Part shown: positions 17,868 through 27,736 of the stretch, piece by piece
Layout: each line of letters begins with the position of its first letter
Numbering within the stretch: position 1 is the stretch's first letter
NCBI GenBank assembly: GCA_014237395.1
Contig: JABZFP010000029.1
Location: 176,537 to 240,536 of the forward strand
Origin: Desulfobacteraceae bacterium
GTDB lineage: Bacteria > Desulfobacterota > Desulfobacteria > Desulfobacterales > UBA5852
DNA length: 64,000 nt
Direction of reading: 5' to 3'
Notes under the pieces: model-generated
What the model was told of the DNA's origin: nothing
Seen by the model: only the letters and a program-made list of their open reading frames with translations
Databases searched by the model: none
Position numbers and translations under genes: made by a program

Positions 17868-18788
17868 TCAGGCGCCTGGCCATACCCGCACCGGCGCCGA
17901 TTTGCGCCCCGGCAGACGGTGATAGTGCTCATCCGGATATCCCACCGCAATTGCAGCATAAATCGATTCGTCACGCGGAATCTTCAAAACATCCTTGAGC
18001 GCCGATGCCCGCTCGATGGCGGAAACCGCAAAACCGATCAGGCAGGTGCCCAGCCCCATGGCATGTGCTCCGAGCAATATATTCTGAACGGCCAGCAGGG
18101 CATCCTCCTGGGGGCAAGCGGCCCCGGAACGCCCCCCCACCAGGATTACGGCTGTGGCGCCGTGAAAGAGCCGATCACGGCCGGTGTGCTGCCAGTCTTG
18201 GATACCCTCACGAATGGATGCATAATAATTGCGATAGTAAAAATCCAGTTCGGGCCGCCCGACCCACTTGAGGACAGACCTCAGAAGGCGTTTCTCCGCC
18301 AGGCGATTCAGGCGGAGGAAAAAGCGCCCTACCTGCTCAGACAGTTGCTGCACCGCATCCCGGGTTGGCAGGATCGTGAAGGTCCAGGCCTGACAGTTGG
18401 ACCCGGACGGCGCCGTTTGCCCGATCTTGACCAGATCCTCCAGCATGTTGCACGGAACCGTCTGGGTCGTAAAATTGCGGCAGGACCGCCGGGATCGCAT
18501 TAGACGGACCAATTCATCCAGAGGGAATTCACCCGGAGGCAACCAATGCGGTGCATGGGAAAAGGTTTCGAAATCCAGCACCGCATTATCCAAGGCCCCG
18601 ACACGAATGGCCTCCGTCGGGCAAACCGCCGCGCAATGCCCGCAACCCAGCGATTCCTGACCGGTCACGACCGCCTTACCGTCACGCATGGTCAGCGTTT
18701 CGGATGGGCATACCTGCAAACAGGCTTCACACCCGACACACTTCTCGGCATCGATCACAACGGTCACGGATCGGTCAATCACGGTCAT
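17868..18788 (-). CDS. Ferredoxin-nitroreductase fusion
   Basis: 306 residues. Two 4Fe-4S motifs at the N-terminus (CVGCEACLQVCPSE; CGHCAAVCPTE), then an FMN nitroreductase domain from about 75 (SRRSCRNF; APSGSNCQAWTF; GLGTCLIGFAV). Such fusions reduce nitro compounds, quinones or flavins with ferredoxin-type electron input; substrate unknown. Start 18788 overlaps the TetR gene by 14 bp. Last gene of the six-gene leftward operon. Confidence 0.85.
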   Translation of the reverse strand: MTVIDRSVTVVIDAEKCVGCEACLQVCPSETLTMRDGKAVVTGQESLGCGHCAAVCPTEAIRVGALDNAVLDFETFSHAPHWLPPGEFPLDELVRLMRSRRSCRNFTTQTVPCNMLEDLVKIGQTAPSGSNCQAWTFTILPTRDAVQQLSEQVGRFFLRLNRLAEKRLLRSVLKWVGRPELDFYYRNYYASIREGIQDWQHTGRDRLFHGATAVILVGGRSGAACPQEDALLAVQNILLGAHAMGLGTCLIGFAVSAIERASALKDVLKIPRDESIYAAIAVGYPDEHYHRLPGRKSAPVRVWPGA

Positions 18789-19473
18789 TCCCTCTGGGCT
18801 TCTCTTCACTTTCGACAGGCGGCTCTCCTTCTGAAACCCGTCTGAACGGCACGGCCTGCGACAGACCGCCGATAAAATTGTCGACCGCAAAATAATACAA
18901 CGCCGCGTGGCTGTCGTCGGCAAGCAGGGTGTCCTTCATTTTTCGAAACGGCACCAGCCCGTGTAGAATCACCCAGAAAAGAAGGGCATGACGCCGGACA
19001 TTGACACCCCGGAACCGCCCCTGATCGACACCATCCTGCAGCGCTTGTTCCACGACCTTGAGGATCCGAATGCCATGCTGGTCGATCTGCTGTTTAATTT
19101 CAGGGGTAAACATGACATCAGCGGCCGAGAGAAAATAATTGATTACATCGAAATAATTTTTATGCTCCTGGCTGAAATTGAGATAGGCCTGGGCAATGTT
19201 GTGGAGGCATTCCGTGGCATCGGCGCCCGCTTCGAGCGCACGCTGCACATCACCGAGCAGCAGCTCCAACCCCTCTTCCTGCAGCGCCGCGAAAATCTCC
19301 TCCTTGCTGCGGAAATAAAAATAGATCGTGCCTACGGCGAGCTCGGCCTGCCGCGCGATCTGGTTGACCGAAATGGCGTTCAGGCCCTTTTTGAATAACA
19401 GCGTCCGCGATGCATCCAGGATCTGCTGTCGCCGCTGTTCTTTCTCTCTTTTGCGTCGTTGCTTGATGCCCAT
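18775..19473 (-). CDS. TetR-family regulator
   Basis: 232 residues. Basic N-terminus and helix-turn-helix 12-58 (ILDASRTLLFKKGLNAISVN, then QIARQAELAVGTIYFYFRSK). Ligand domain 60-200. It probably controls the operon it belongs to. Very similar in its first 60 residues to the TetR protein at 32187-32837. Confidence 0.88.
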   Translation of the reverse strand: MGIKQRRKREKEQRRQQILDASRTLLFKKGLNAISVNQIARQAELAVGTIYFYFRSKEEIFAALQEEGLELLLGDVQRALEAGADATECLHNIAQAYLNFSQEHKNYFDVINYFLSAADVMFTPEIKQQIDQHGIRILKVVEQALQDGVDQGRFRGVNVRRHALLFWVILHGLVPFRKMKDTLLADDSHAALYYFAVDNFIGGLSQAVPFRRVSEGEPPVESEEKPRGNDRD

Positions 19474-19499
19474 CGTACCGCTCTATCCCGTATCCATTC

Positions 19500-20540
19500 C
19501 TACCCGCGCGCTGCACCGGTCTCGACGATAACTTTGATCGCCTGACCGGTATCGATGCGTTCCCGCAGTACCGTCGGCAGTTGCGCGAGGTCGATCACGT
19601 CCGTAATGAGCGGCCGTCCATCCAACCGCCCCTCGGCCATCCAGTCAAGACACTGGCGGTTCTCGGCATGGGTGTTGCTATAGCAGCCGGTCAGCCGCGC
19701 CTCCTTGAAATTGAGCGTCATCGGCACAATCGGGGCCGGCGCGAAGATCATGCTGACGACACAAATGTCGCCGCCCCGCGCCACCCAGTCCAGCGCTTTC
19801 TGGATATTGTCAGGTACCCCCGAACATTCGAATACGGCGGCAAACCCGGTCCCGGCGGTCAGTTCGAAAACGCGCCGCCCCATTTCTTCACCGAAGGGGT
19901 CAAGGGCGAAATCGGCGCCCAGTTCCCGCGCCAGTTTGCGCTTGGACGCCACCGGTTCGGACAGCACAATCGGCGAAACGCCCATGAGGTGCAACAGGCA
20001 GACTGTCGCCAGGCCGATCGGCCCGCCTCCCATTACCAAAGCCGGTCCTTCGATGGCATCGATGCAGTTGATGCCATGCAGGGCGGCGGCAAACGCCTCG
20101 GCCAGGGCGGCATTTCGGGAATCGACGTCGTGCGGCACCGGAATGAGCATGTCCGGATACACCTTGACGTATTCGGCAAAAGCCCCCGGCATGTCGCCGA
20201 TGCCAATGGAGCGCCGGCCGGACTGGCAAAAATAAGGACGCCCGGCCCGGCAGTCCCGGCACTGGCCGCAGGCGGTCGGCCGCACGATCGCCCGAGACCC
20301 AATGGCCACATCGCGAACGTCCTTGCCACAAGCCACCACCCGTCCGCAGATCTCATGCCCCAGAATCGTATCCTCGGCAAGCCCGCCGGACTTGATGAGG
20401 GAATGATCCGACCCGCAAAACCCGACATTGAGGACCTCGAGGAGGACAGCATCCGATTCGATTTCGGGCAGCGGAACCGTTGCAAGTTCCAAGTGGCCAC
20501 CGCGAAACACGACGGCCTGCATCTTTTGTGGAAGACTCAC
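19500..20540 (-). CDS. Zinc-dependent medium-chain alcohol dehydrogenase
   Basis: 346 residues. Catalytic zinc ligands in GFCGSDH and GHEICG, structural zinc four-Cys lobe (CGQCRDCRAGRPYFCQ), nucleotide-binding GGGPIGLATV. Closest in pattern to the sorbitol/threonine/2,3-butanediol dehydrogenase branch. Substrate unknown; the adjacent ThDP enzyme suggests an acyloin, hydroxy-acid or diol. 26 bp before the TetR gene. Confidence 0.85.
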   Translation of the reverse strand: MSLPQKMQAVVFRGGHLELATVPLPEIESDAVLLEVLNVGFCGSDHSLIKSGGLAEDTILGHEICGRVVACGKDVRDVAIGSRAIVRPTACGQCRDCRAGRPYFCQSGRRSIGIGDMPGAFAEYVKVYPDMLIPVPHDVDSRNAALAEAFAAALHGINCIDAIEGPALVMGGGPIGLATVCLLHLMGVSPIVLSEPVASKRKLARELGADFALDPFGEEMGRRVFELTAGTGFAAVFECSGVPDNIQKALDWVARGGDICVVSMIFAPAPIVPMTLNFKEARLTGCYSNTHAENRQCLDWMAEGRLDGRPLITDVIDLAQLPTVLRERIDTGQAIKVIVETGAARG

Positions 20541-20564
20541 GTTTCGCCCCCATTTCCGTTAGGA

Positions 20565-21506
20565 TTAAAACCCGGCACAACTGTTCATCGCCTCTTCGTC
20601 ATCCGGAAGCCTGCGTCGGGTAAAGATGTACGCCGCCGACAGGCCGGAAATGATGTGCCATATGCCCCACCAGGCCACCAGGATGGCCATGCCCCCCAGA
20701 CCGTCAAAAAAATTAAACACCAAAACCAGGCCAAGGGCGGAGTTCTGGATCCCGACCTCGATGGACACCGCCCGACAATCGCGCTCCGGCAGGCGAAAGA
20801 TCTTACCGGACCAGTAGCCCAGGTTGAGGGCCAGGAGGTTATGCAAAAACACCGCGAAAACCACCATCCCCACATACGCCAGAAAATACTTCCAGTTGGC
20901 GGCCAGGGCGCCGCAGACGATCAGAATAAAGAAAGATAACGAAAAAATCTTGAACGGCTTACGCACTTTGTCCACCAGAGAAGGAACAAGACGGGAGGTC
21001 ATCAACCCCGCCACCAGAGGAATCCCCAGAATCACAAAGATCGTAATGAAAACATCCTGGGGGCTCAAACTCACCTGTCTCAGGATTTCAGCCGTCGCCG
21101 GATTTAACCGCCCCCAAAGGGACAAGTTGAAAGGCGTCATGAAAATCGCCGCGGCCGAGGAAACCGCGGTCATGCTGATGGAAACAGCGCAGTTGCCTTT
21201 GGCCAGATAGGTTATGATATTGGACAGGTTGCCGCCCGGGCAGGCCGCCACCAGAATCATGCCGAGCGCCATGGACGGGTAGGGTCGGATCAGCAGAGTC
21301 AACAAAAAAGTGAAGGCCGGCAGCAGGATAAATTGGGCCACCAACCCGATGCCGGGGGCTTTGGGGGCGACCACGACCCGCTTAAAGTCCTCCAGCTTCA
21401 AATCCAGCGCCACACCGAACATCATCAAACCGATGGCCCCATTGATAACGAGCAGCCCCTGGGGGTTGAAGTTGAGCCTCACCTGATCGATCGCGGCAAT
21501 ATCCAT
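20565..21506 (-). CDS. Bile acid:sodium symporter-family carrier
   Basis: 313 residues with about ten hydrophobic segments. BASS/SBF family pattern: FGVALDLKLEDF, CPGGNLSNIITYLAKGN (sodium-site region), VGIQNSALGLVLV. Members carry organic anions (bile acids, pyruvate, pantoate) with sodium. Start 21506 has AGGGAG upstream. The substrate should be the operon's substrate. Confidence 0.85.
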   Translation of the reverse strand: MDIAAIDQVRLNFNPQGLLVINGAIGLMMFGVALDLKLEDFKRVVVAPKAPGIGLVAQFILLPAFTFLLTLLIRPYPSMALGMILVAACPGGNLSNIITYLAKGNCAVSISMTAVSSAAAIFMTPFNLSLWGRLNPATAEILRQVSLSPQDVFITIFVILGIPLVAGLMTSRLVPSLVDKVRKPFKIFSLSFFILIVCGALAANWKYFLAYVGMVVFAVFLHNLLALNLGYWSGKIFRLPERDCRAVSIEVGIQNSALGLVLVFNFFDGLGGMAILVAWWGIWHIISGLSAAYIFTRRRLPDDEEAMNSCAGF

Positions 21507-21558
21507 GTGGCATCTCCCTGTTGGCGCATCCCGGCGATGGGATGGCATGATCTCTGGA

Positions 21559-23265
21559 TTAGGTGGCTTTGTACCCGCCCAGGTTGGCCAGCGCAATACT
21601 GCCCGGGCTGATCGTGGTCGGATCCGTCATGACATTGATGCAACAGGTTTTCCCGGAAGCGAAGGCGGCTTCCAGGGCCGGCCGGATATCCGCCGCTTTC
21701 TCCACCAGGAAACCCAGGCCGCCGATGGCTTCAACCAATTTGTGGTAAGCAACCTGGCCGATAAAGGTGCCTTCTTCGATGGCATGGCCAATCCTTAATT
21801 CCTGGCTGTGCCGGATCATCCCCCATCCCAGATCATTGCTGATCACCACCACCAGGGGCAGGTTCTTGCGGATGGCGTTTTCAAACTCCATGAAGTTGAA
21901 CCCCACCGAGCCGTCACCGGTCAGCAGGCACACCCGCTTGTCGGGATAACGCAACTTGGCGGCCAGGGCATAGGGCAGCCCCACGCCCAGGGAGCCGTAT
22001 ATACCGTAATCCAAGTAGAGGCCCGGTTTGCGAATGGTGCGGGTCATGCCGATCCAGGTGGTGGTATCACCACCGTCCGCCACGACAAAATCGTCTTCCC
22101 GATTCATGAACGCATCGACCTCCCGGGCCAGCCGCAGGGGGTGGATGGGTTCGGCATCGCTTTCCCAGTTTGGCACAGCCTGCGCCTTACCGGTCTCATC
22201 GGCCGCATTGAGGGTCGTGATCCATTCCTGGAACTGCTTCTGCAGTCCGGCCCCGCCATCGCCCGCGTCCATGATGCGGCAGCATTCCCGCAGAAACGCA
22301 CCGGCATCACTGACAATCGGCAAATCGATCGATCGATTGCGCCCTATTTCTTCGGGCATGATATCCACCTGCACCATGCGGGCCTCAGGATTGAAAACAT
22401 CGCCGAAGATATAATAAAGACCGATCCGGGTTCCCAGCAAGATCACCAGATCGGTTTCGATGTAAGCTGCAAAAGCGCCACCGGGTCGGATTGCCAGGGC
22501 CGACTCGAAGCACAAGGGATGTTCATCCGATATGGTCCCGCGCCCGGATAATGAGGTGAATACCGGCACGCCCGCTTTTTCGGCAAATTCTACCAGGGCC
22601 TCTTCCGCATGGGCATGCCACACACCGCTGCCGGCAATTATCACGGGTTTGCGGGCTTCTCCCAGCCATTCCATCATTTTTTTAGCATTCACGGCATCGG
22701 CCGGTCGAGAAGTGATCTCGGTCACGGGTTTACGGATGTCCACCGGGTTGACCTGGGCGTTCAGCACATCGACGGGGAACTCCAGGTAGACCGGCCCCGG
22801 CCGACCGCTGGTGGCGGTCCGAAATGCCAGATCGACGTATTCAGCGGCCCGTTCAGGCTTCAGGCATACAAAGGAGCGTTTCACCATGGGATCGATAACC
22901 GGGGCCTGGGACATATCCTGCAGATCGAGTTTCTCCTTGTGATCCAAGCCCACACAACCGGCAATCACCACCAGCGGCGTATTGGAAAAATAGGCGCTCG
23001 CCACCCCCGTCAAGGCGTTGGTAAATCCGGGCCCGGCCGTCACCATGGCAACACCCGGCTGGCGGGTCATTTTCCCCCAGGCCTCGGCCATGAAAACAGC
23101 GGCCTGTTCGTGACGTGTATCGAAAAGGGTGACGTCCGTATTTTCCAGATACTGATAAAGGGGCGTAATATGCCCACCACTGAGGGTAAAAATTTTCTCG
23201 ACACCGCGCGCCACCAGGGCGTCCACCACCAGCTTGGCACCTGCTACCATTTCCGTTGTCATCAT
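21559..23265 (-). CDS. Thiamine-diphosphate enzyme, acetolactate synthase/2-hydroxyacyl lyase type
   Basis: 568 residues. N-terminal Pyr domain with the cofactor-activating Glu (DTRHEQAAVFMAEAWGK), central domain 200-340, C-terminal PP domain with the ThDP/Mg motif (GDGSVGFNFMEFENA ending ND). Family members include acetolactate synthase, oxalyl-CoA decarboxylase, 2-hydroxyacyl-CoA lyase and sulfoacetaldehyde acetyltransferase; I cannot choose among them. AAGGAG precedes two ATGs at 23265 and 23262. No small regulatory subunit (IlvH) is adjacent, which speaks against a biosynthetic acetolactate synthase. Confidence 0.82.
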   Translation of the reverse strand: MMTTEMVAGAKLVVDALVARGVEKIFTLSGGHITPLYQYLENTDVTLFDTRHEQAAVFMAEAWGKMTRQPGVAMVTAGPGFTNALTGVASAYFSNTPLVVIAGCVGLDHKEKLDLQDMSQAPVIDPMVKRSFVCLKPERAAEYVDLAFRTATSGRPGPVYLEFPVDVLNAQVNPVDIRKPVTEITSRPADAVNAKKMMEWLGEARKPVIIAGSGVWHAHAEEALVEFAEKAGVPVFTSLSGRGTISDEHPLCFESALAIRPGGAFAAYIETDLVILLGTRIGLYYIFGDVFNPEARMVQVDIMPEEIGRNRSIDLPIVSDAGAFLRECCRIMDAGDGGAGLQKQFQEWITTLNAADETGKAQAVPNWESDAEPIHPLRLAREVDAFMNREDDFVVADGGDTTTWIGMTRTIRKPGLYLDYGIYGSLGVGLPYALAAKLRYPDKRVCLLTGDGSVGFNFMEFENAIRKNLPLVVVISNDLGWGMIRHSQELRIGHAIEEGTFIGQVAYHKLVEAIGGLGFLVEKAADIRPALEAAFASGKTCCINVMTDPTTISPGSIALANLGGYKAT

Positions 23266-23324
23266 TAACTCCTTCATTGTTTTCCGCCACAAAGGCCTGA
23301 GGGGGAATCTTCCCCGTCTTGGTT

Positions 23325-24161
23325 TTAGAGTTCCATCAATTGTCCACCGGTCACATTGAGCGCCTGACCCGTCATATAGGACGATGCTTCGGAGGCGAGA
23401 AACGCCACCACCCGCCCGACCTCGTCCGGCGTGCCCACGCGGTTGAGCGGAATCGTCTGACGCATGGCCTCGTTGCGCTCCTCCACCGATTGATCCCGAA
23501 AGCTGGCTTCCAGTGGTGCCCGCCAGTCTTCCAGATCCGTATGAATCTGTCCGGGACAAATCGCGTTGACCCGGAAACCGGCGCCGGCCAATTCCTTGGC
23601 CATGACCTTGGTCATCATAATGACACCGGCCTTGGCCACGGCATAGGCGCCATTGAACAGGGGCGGCACTTTGCCGCCACGCGAAGCGGTGTTGATAATA
23701 CAGCCCGGCTTACCGAACATGAGCGGCAGGACCGCCCGCGTAACCCGGAAAACACTGTGCAGGTTCACATCGATGGTTTTCAGCCAATCCGCTTCGTCAT
23801 AGGTGTGAATGGCATTGGGTACGCCGAAAACCGCCCCCGCGTTGTTGCACAAAATATCGACGTGCGGAAACTTGGCCGAGACCGTGGCAACCATCTTCTG
23901 CAGGGAATCGTTGGATGTGACATCCACGCTCACCGCCATGGACTTGATCTGGAAGCGCTGATGCAACTCCGCCGCAATCGCTTCCATCCCCTGGACCGAT
24001 CCGGCGGCCACCACGCCACCGTTGGTGCCTTCCGATCCAAGATCGGCCACCACCACATCACATCCGTTGGCCGCCAGATTTTCGGCAATACCAAAACCAA
24101 TGCCTGTTTTTTTGCCGGCACCGGTTACCAGCGCTGTCTTCCCCTTCAAATCGGCAAACAT
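23325..24161 (-). CDS. Short-chain dehydrogenase/reductase
   Basis: 278 residues. Cofactor loop TGAGKKTGIGFGIAE, adenine pocket Asp in VVADLG, NNAG motif, catalytic Ser in NTASRG and YAVAK (YxxxK), C-terminal TGQALNVTGG. Prefers NAD by the acidic residue after the second strand. First gene of the leftward six-gene operon; GGAGGGGTGA before the start. Confidence 0.85.
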   Translation of the reverse strand: MFADLKGKTALVTGAGKKTGIGFGIAENLAANGCDVVVADLGSEGTNGGVVAAGSVQGMEAIAAELHQRFQIKSMAVSVDVTSNDSLQKMVATVSAKFPHVDILCNNAGAVFGVPNAIHTYDEADWLKTIDVNLHSVFRVTRAVLPLMFGKPGCIINTASRGGKVPPLFNGAYAVAKAGVIMMTKVMAKELAGAGFRVNAICPGQIHTDLEDWRAPLEASFRDQSVEERNEAMRQTIPLNRVGTPDEVGRVVAFLASEASSYMTGQALNVTGGQLMEL

Positions 24162-24539
24162 TCACCCCTCCATTACGTTGATGTCGTAAAACTGCTTATT
24201 GAGCGACGTTCGATTTATGACTGATATATTGTTTTCGAGAAGTGGTCAACAAAATTGTGCGCTTGAATTTACACCTTCAAGAAAGACGCATCAGGGTTGA
24301 AGGACGACACGGAATAGACAGGACGGGGCATGTCCGACGCCATGCCACGGGGATATCGGAGAACCGCCAACCAGGCACCGGGCGCAAGGCGCACCGATAC
24401 CGATGCGGCCTGTCATGACGCCATTAAAAAAGGTCTTGGAAAAACGTTATCAAAGCAGGAGGGCGCATACGGCGATGCGGGGCAAGATAGGAAAAATCGA
24501 GAATGCATAAAACCGATCACGGTCATGGCAACCGGTATG
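24162..24539. other. Intergenic control region, no gene recognised
   Basis: 378 bp. The left part is AT-rich and should hold the promoter of the SDR operon. A frame crossing 24330-24839 on the plus strand has no ribosome site and overlaps the better-supported minus gene at 24540. Confidence 0.4.
24221..24249 (-). promoter_or_regulatory. Candidate promoter of the SDR operon
   Basis: On the minus strand TTGACC (24249-24244) is followed after 15-17 bases by TATATC/TATCAG (24228-24221). Only moderate matches. Confidence 0.3.
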
Positions 24540-24773
24540 CTATGGGGCAACACCACTTTGCAGAAGACGCCGGAACCCCGCCAGGGTGCCTTTCCAGACC
24601 GCGTCTTCACCGGCCATCACGGCCACGATAATATCTTTTTCAACACTGACTTCCATGACAAGTTCCTGATCGCCCACGGTGAAAACCGCTTCCCCCCACC
24701 GATCGGCCGGCATGCCGGTGATCTCACAATCATAATCCGTCCGCATTTCGGTCGTCATGCGAATGTCACTCAT
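24540..24773 (-). CDS. Small conserved-looking hypothetical protein
   Basis: 77 residues, ATG 24773 behind GGAGGTG. Acidic, soluble, beta-rich pattern (CEITGMPADRWGEAVFTVGD, then QELVMEVSVEKDIIVAVMAG). No family recognised. The ribosome site and codon use support a real gene. Confidence 0.6.
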   Translation of the reverse strand: MSDIRMTTEMRTDYDCEITGMPADRWGEAVFTVGDQELVMEVSVEKDIIVAVMAGEDAVWKGTLAGFRRLLQSGVAP

Positions 24774-24914
24774 TCGGGCACCTCCGAAAAGGCTGTTTCA
24801 CAGGAAGCGACGCGGGTATTCGCGCCTGGCTGGCGGTGAGGTTGGTTTACAGCGGCAGAAACACCTGTGTGATGTGTAGGGATACCCCCTTGACCAGGGG
24901 GCCGACTATGCCTT

Positions 24915-25121
24915 TCAACCCCCCGTAGGGGCGCAGGCCGGCGGTTTAAAGCCTCCGGCCCCGGTCGGGATACCCTGAGGGCGAATGCTTCCGGCCGACA
25001 TGAGCTTCTCGACCCCCTCCTTGCAGCAACAGGGGCAGGCAGGCTCCGGCTCATTCGGTGACAGCATTAGACATTCAAATTCGCTGCCACAGTGCTTGCA
25101 ACGGTACTCATACAACGGCAT
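24915..25121 (-). CDS. FmdB-family zinc ribbon protein
   Basis: 68 residues from ATG 25121 (GAGGAGG upstream). N-terminal MPLYEYRCKHCG, then a second Cys group (CPCCCKEGVEKLMSAG), the standard FmdB putative regulatory domain. C-terminal Gly/Pro tail. Role unclear; FmdB was first seen near formamidase and formylmethanofuran dehydrogenase genes. Confidence 0.85.
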   Translation of the reverse strand: MPLYEYRCKHCGSEFECLMLSPNEPEPACPCCCKEGVEKLMSAGSIRPQGIPTGAGGFKPPACAPTGG

Positions 25122-25190
25122 ACGCCAATCCTCCTCATCCACCCCAAACCCTATGGATCTAAAGTGTTGTGTTTTTAAGCCAACAGACGG

Positions 25191-25382
25191 TCAGGGCTTT
25201 TTGGGTTTGGTGGACCGATACCCGTCTGAATACCATCCGCCCCCTTTGAGCTCAAATGTGCAACGCGACATGATCTTTTGGGCGCGCTGATGGCAATGGG
25301 GACATTGAATGGCTTTGGTTCCCATTTTGACCAGACGCTCGGTCACCGTTCCTTCAGGACATTCAAATTCATAAACCGGCAT
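25191..25382 (-). CDS. FmdB-like protein with an incomplete zinc ribbon
   Basis: 63 residues from ATG 25382. Begins MPVYEFECPEGTVTERLVKM: the first CxxC half has only one Cys, where the family has CxxCG. The second half CPHCHQRAQKIMSRC is intact. Lies 69 bp upstream of the normal FmdB gene. The missing Cys suggests altered or lost zinc binding. Confidence 0.75.
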   Translation of the reverse strand: MPVYEFECPEGTVTERLVKMGTKAIQCPHCHQRAQKIMSRCTFELKGGGWYSDGYRSTKPKKP

Positions 25383-25650
25383 GACGATTCCTTTCCTGAG
25401 CGGCATTCGCCGCTGCCTTTTTTAACAAATAATAAAATTACCCCTCCTGACACCCTCTGTCAATTGGAATATTTTACCGGCTGCAAAGGCCGAAAGCGCC
25501 TCGCCTTCCCATGACCTGAAACCCGTTCGGGCGTAAGAATTGCATAAACCCCAACCCTTGAAATGGCATCTGCTAACCACCGTTTCGCAGTCCCCCGAAA
25601 ACCCGATGCAACCGAATCTCACACAACATTTTTCAAACGGAGACCGCCGT

Positions 25651-26157
25651 ATGATCGAATCGGAGTACCTTGAGGAAAACGACAAGCTGCTACAATCATT
25701 GAAACGCATCCCCTCGCTGGAACAATTCAAAGAGAACGAACTTCGCATCCTGCTACACAAAAGCAAGATCCGCAAATACCGCAAAGGCGAGCGAATCATC
25801 AAAGAAGGCGCCACGGGCGCATGGATCTATATCCTGGTCTATGGCCGCGTCGAGATTATCAAGGACGGTCGCATTATCACAACGACCGACCGGCGGGGGG
25901 AACTGATTGGCGAAATCGGTGCCATCGACGGCGCCGCGCGTTCGGCCTCTGTGATGGCCAGCGAAAACACCGTTTGCCTGGCGACCGACACACGCCAGAT
26001 CCAGCGCATGACCGGCGACGACCGCCTCGCATTCGGCTACATCCTCTATCGCGTGTTTGCGGAAACTCTGGCGGAACGCTTACGCCTCACGACCCAGGAA
26101 CTCATGCGGGAACGCAACCGCTTCCACCTCAAAAAATGGCTGCCGGGCGGGCGTTGA
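25651..26157 (+). CDS. Cyclic-nucleotide-binding-domain protein
   Basis: 168 residues from ATG 25651 (GGAG 8 bases upstream). Residues 25-145 form a cNMP-binding fold (RKGERIIKEGATGAWIYILV, then GELIGEIGAIDGAARSASVM as the phosphate-binding cassette). There is no C-terminal helix-turn-helix, so it is not a complete CRP-type regulator. Convergent with the sigma-54 activator gene. Confidence 0.8.
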   Translation: MIESEYLEENDKLLQSLKRIPSLEQFKENELRILLHKSKIRKYRKGERIIKEGATGAWIYILVYGRVEIIKDGRIITTTDRRGELIGEIGAIDGAARSASVMASENTVCLATDTRQIQRMTGDDRLAFGYILYRVFAETLAERLRLTTQELMRERNRFHLKKWLPGGR

Positions 26158-26171
26158 ACCACGGCCCCGCC

Positions 26172-27716
26172 CTATCTTTTTTTGGAAACGCCCAAGCGGC
26201 GCATTCGCGACACGAAGGTTGAACGATTCAGCTTGGCCATTTTAGCGGCCCGCGTAATATTCCAATTGGTCGTTTTCATCAGGTAAAGAACATACTCGCG
26301 CTCAACCTCCCCCCAGGAGCGCCGCCCGAATGAAGACGCCTGGGAATCAGCCGGGTCGTCTTCTGAAAAAGGGCGGGTCGGCGGCCGCCGTCGATCCGTC
26401 CGACGACGGCGCTGACCGACGTCGGTCATGGGCGGGGGCAGATCCTTGCCGTCGATGAGCTCCTTTTCACTGGTCACCAGGATGTACCGCACAAAATTTT
26501 CCAACTCCCGAATATTCCCGCCCCAGCCGTAGGTCGTCAACAAATCCACCGCATCCGCACTCAATTGCTTGGGCGGTATCCGCATTTTAGCCGCCTCATG
26601 CGTCATGAAATGCTTGAGAAGCAGGGGGATGTCCTCCGGCCGTTCGCGCAGGGCGGGTAAAGGCAGGGGCAACACGGAAAGGCGATAGAAAAGATCCTCC
26701 CGAAAAAGGTCCTCCGCCACCATCTGCGTGAGGTTGCGGTGGGTGGCGGATACAATCCGCACATCGACCTGACGTGCCTTGTTGGCCCCCAGGGGCTTTA
26801 CTTCGCCGTCTTGGATGACCCGTAGAATCCGTGCTTGCAGGTTGAGCGGCATATCGCCGATTTCATCCAGGAATAAGGTGCCGCCATGCGCCGCCTCGAA
26901 CAAACCGTCCCGATTTTTTACCGCGCCGGTAAAAGCGCCTTTGGTATAACCAAAGAGCTCGCTTTCCAATAGTGTTTCCGGGATGGCGCTGCAGTTCTGT
27001 ACCAGGAACGGTTCGTCCCTGCGATGACTCAGATGGTGGATCCGCCGGGCAAACAATTCCTTGCCAGTGCCGCTCTCTCCCGTGATCAGCACAGGATATT
27101 CCGTCATGGCATAACTTTCCATGAGGTCATGCGCCTGCTGGAAGGCCGGCCCCTGGCCGATCAAGCGGGATTCGCCCTGAATTTGCTCCAGGGTGTGTTT
27201 GAGGCTTTCGGTTTCTGCCAGTTTTTGCCGGTACACCACCGCGTTGCTGAGCGCGATGGATCCGACATCGATCAGTTCCTGGATATTATCAAGGAAGCCA
27301 CTATCCAGATTCAAACGGGACTTGCCCAGCGTGGTATCGATAATCTGGACAGCGCCGTAGACCGTGCCGCCCCTCAAAAACAGCGGAAAACATAAAATCT
27401 TGCTGCTTTTGACATTCAACCCGTCTTCGACCACACCATGATGACGCCCGTCGCCGGGTTCTGCTACGGTCATTTGGCGGTTCTCGATGACCCAACCGAC
27501 GATACTGGCGTCACCCGCCCCGATGTGAAGCCCCTGGATGGCATCACTTTGTTCACCCAGAGCCTCGACGCATTTATAACCATCGCCTTTTTTGATCCAG
27601 ATCGATCCCCGGCCGACGCCCTGCATTTCCAGCAGAGCGCTGAGGAACTTGTGCTGTAAACGCCGGGGGTCAAGTTCCTCGGAAAGCGATCTGAACAAGT
27701 CGAGATAGGATTTCAT
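26172..27716 (-). CDS. GAF-domain sigma-54 transcriptional activator
   Basis: 514 residues. GAF domain about 20-160 ([18 protein letters not shown]), AAA+ domain 185-420 with Walker [15 protein letters not shown], Walker [12 protein letters not shown] and [11 protein letters not shown], Fis-type helix-turn-helix at the end ([20 protein letters not shown]). The GAF domain replaces a receiver, so it answers a small ligand or a redox/NO-type signal rather than a kinase. A palindrome and a sigma-54 promoter stand between it and the divergent lipoprotein gene. Linker 430-465 is unusually Arg/Pro-rich. Confidence 0.9.
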   Translation of the reverse strand: MKSYLDLFRSLSEELDPRRLQHKFLSALLEMQGVGRGSIWIKKGDGYKCVEALGEQSDAIQGLHIGAGDASIVGWVIENRQMTVAEPGDGRHHGVVEDGLNVKSSKILCFPLFLRGGTVYGAVQIIDTTLGKSRLNLDSGFLDNIQELIDVGSIALSNAVVYRQKLAETESLKHTLEQIQGESRLIGQGPAFQQAHDLMESYAMTEYPVLITGESGTGKELFARRIHHLSHRRDEPFLVQNCSAIPETLLESELFGYTKGAFTGAVKNRDGLFEAAHGGTLFLDEIGDMPLNLQARILRVIQDGEVKPLGANKARQVDVRIVSATHRNLTQMVAEDLFREDLFYRLSVLPLPLPALRERPEDIPLLLKHFMTHEAAKMRIPPKQLSADAVDLLTTYGWGGNIRELENFVRYILVTSEKELIDGKDLPPPMTDVGQRRRRTDRRRPPTRPFSEDDPADSQASSFGRRSWGEVEREYVLYLMKTTNWNITRAAKMAKLNRSTFVSRMRRLGVSKKR

Positions 27717-27736
27717 AATTTTATTTAGCCTTTTTG

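Noticed and set aside
19581..20939. 452-codon plus-strand frame across the ADH and carrier genes
   Set aside because: Spans two well-supported minus-strand genes and their boundary; no family resemblance.
24330..24839. 169-codon plus-strand frame
   Set aside because: No ribosome site, no recognisable domain, overlaps a minus-strand gene that has a good one.
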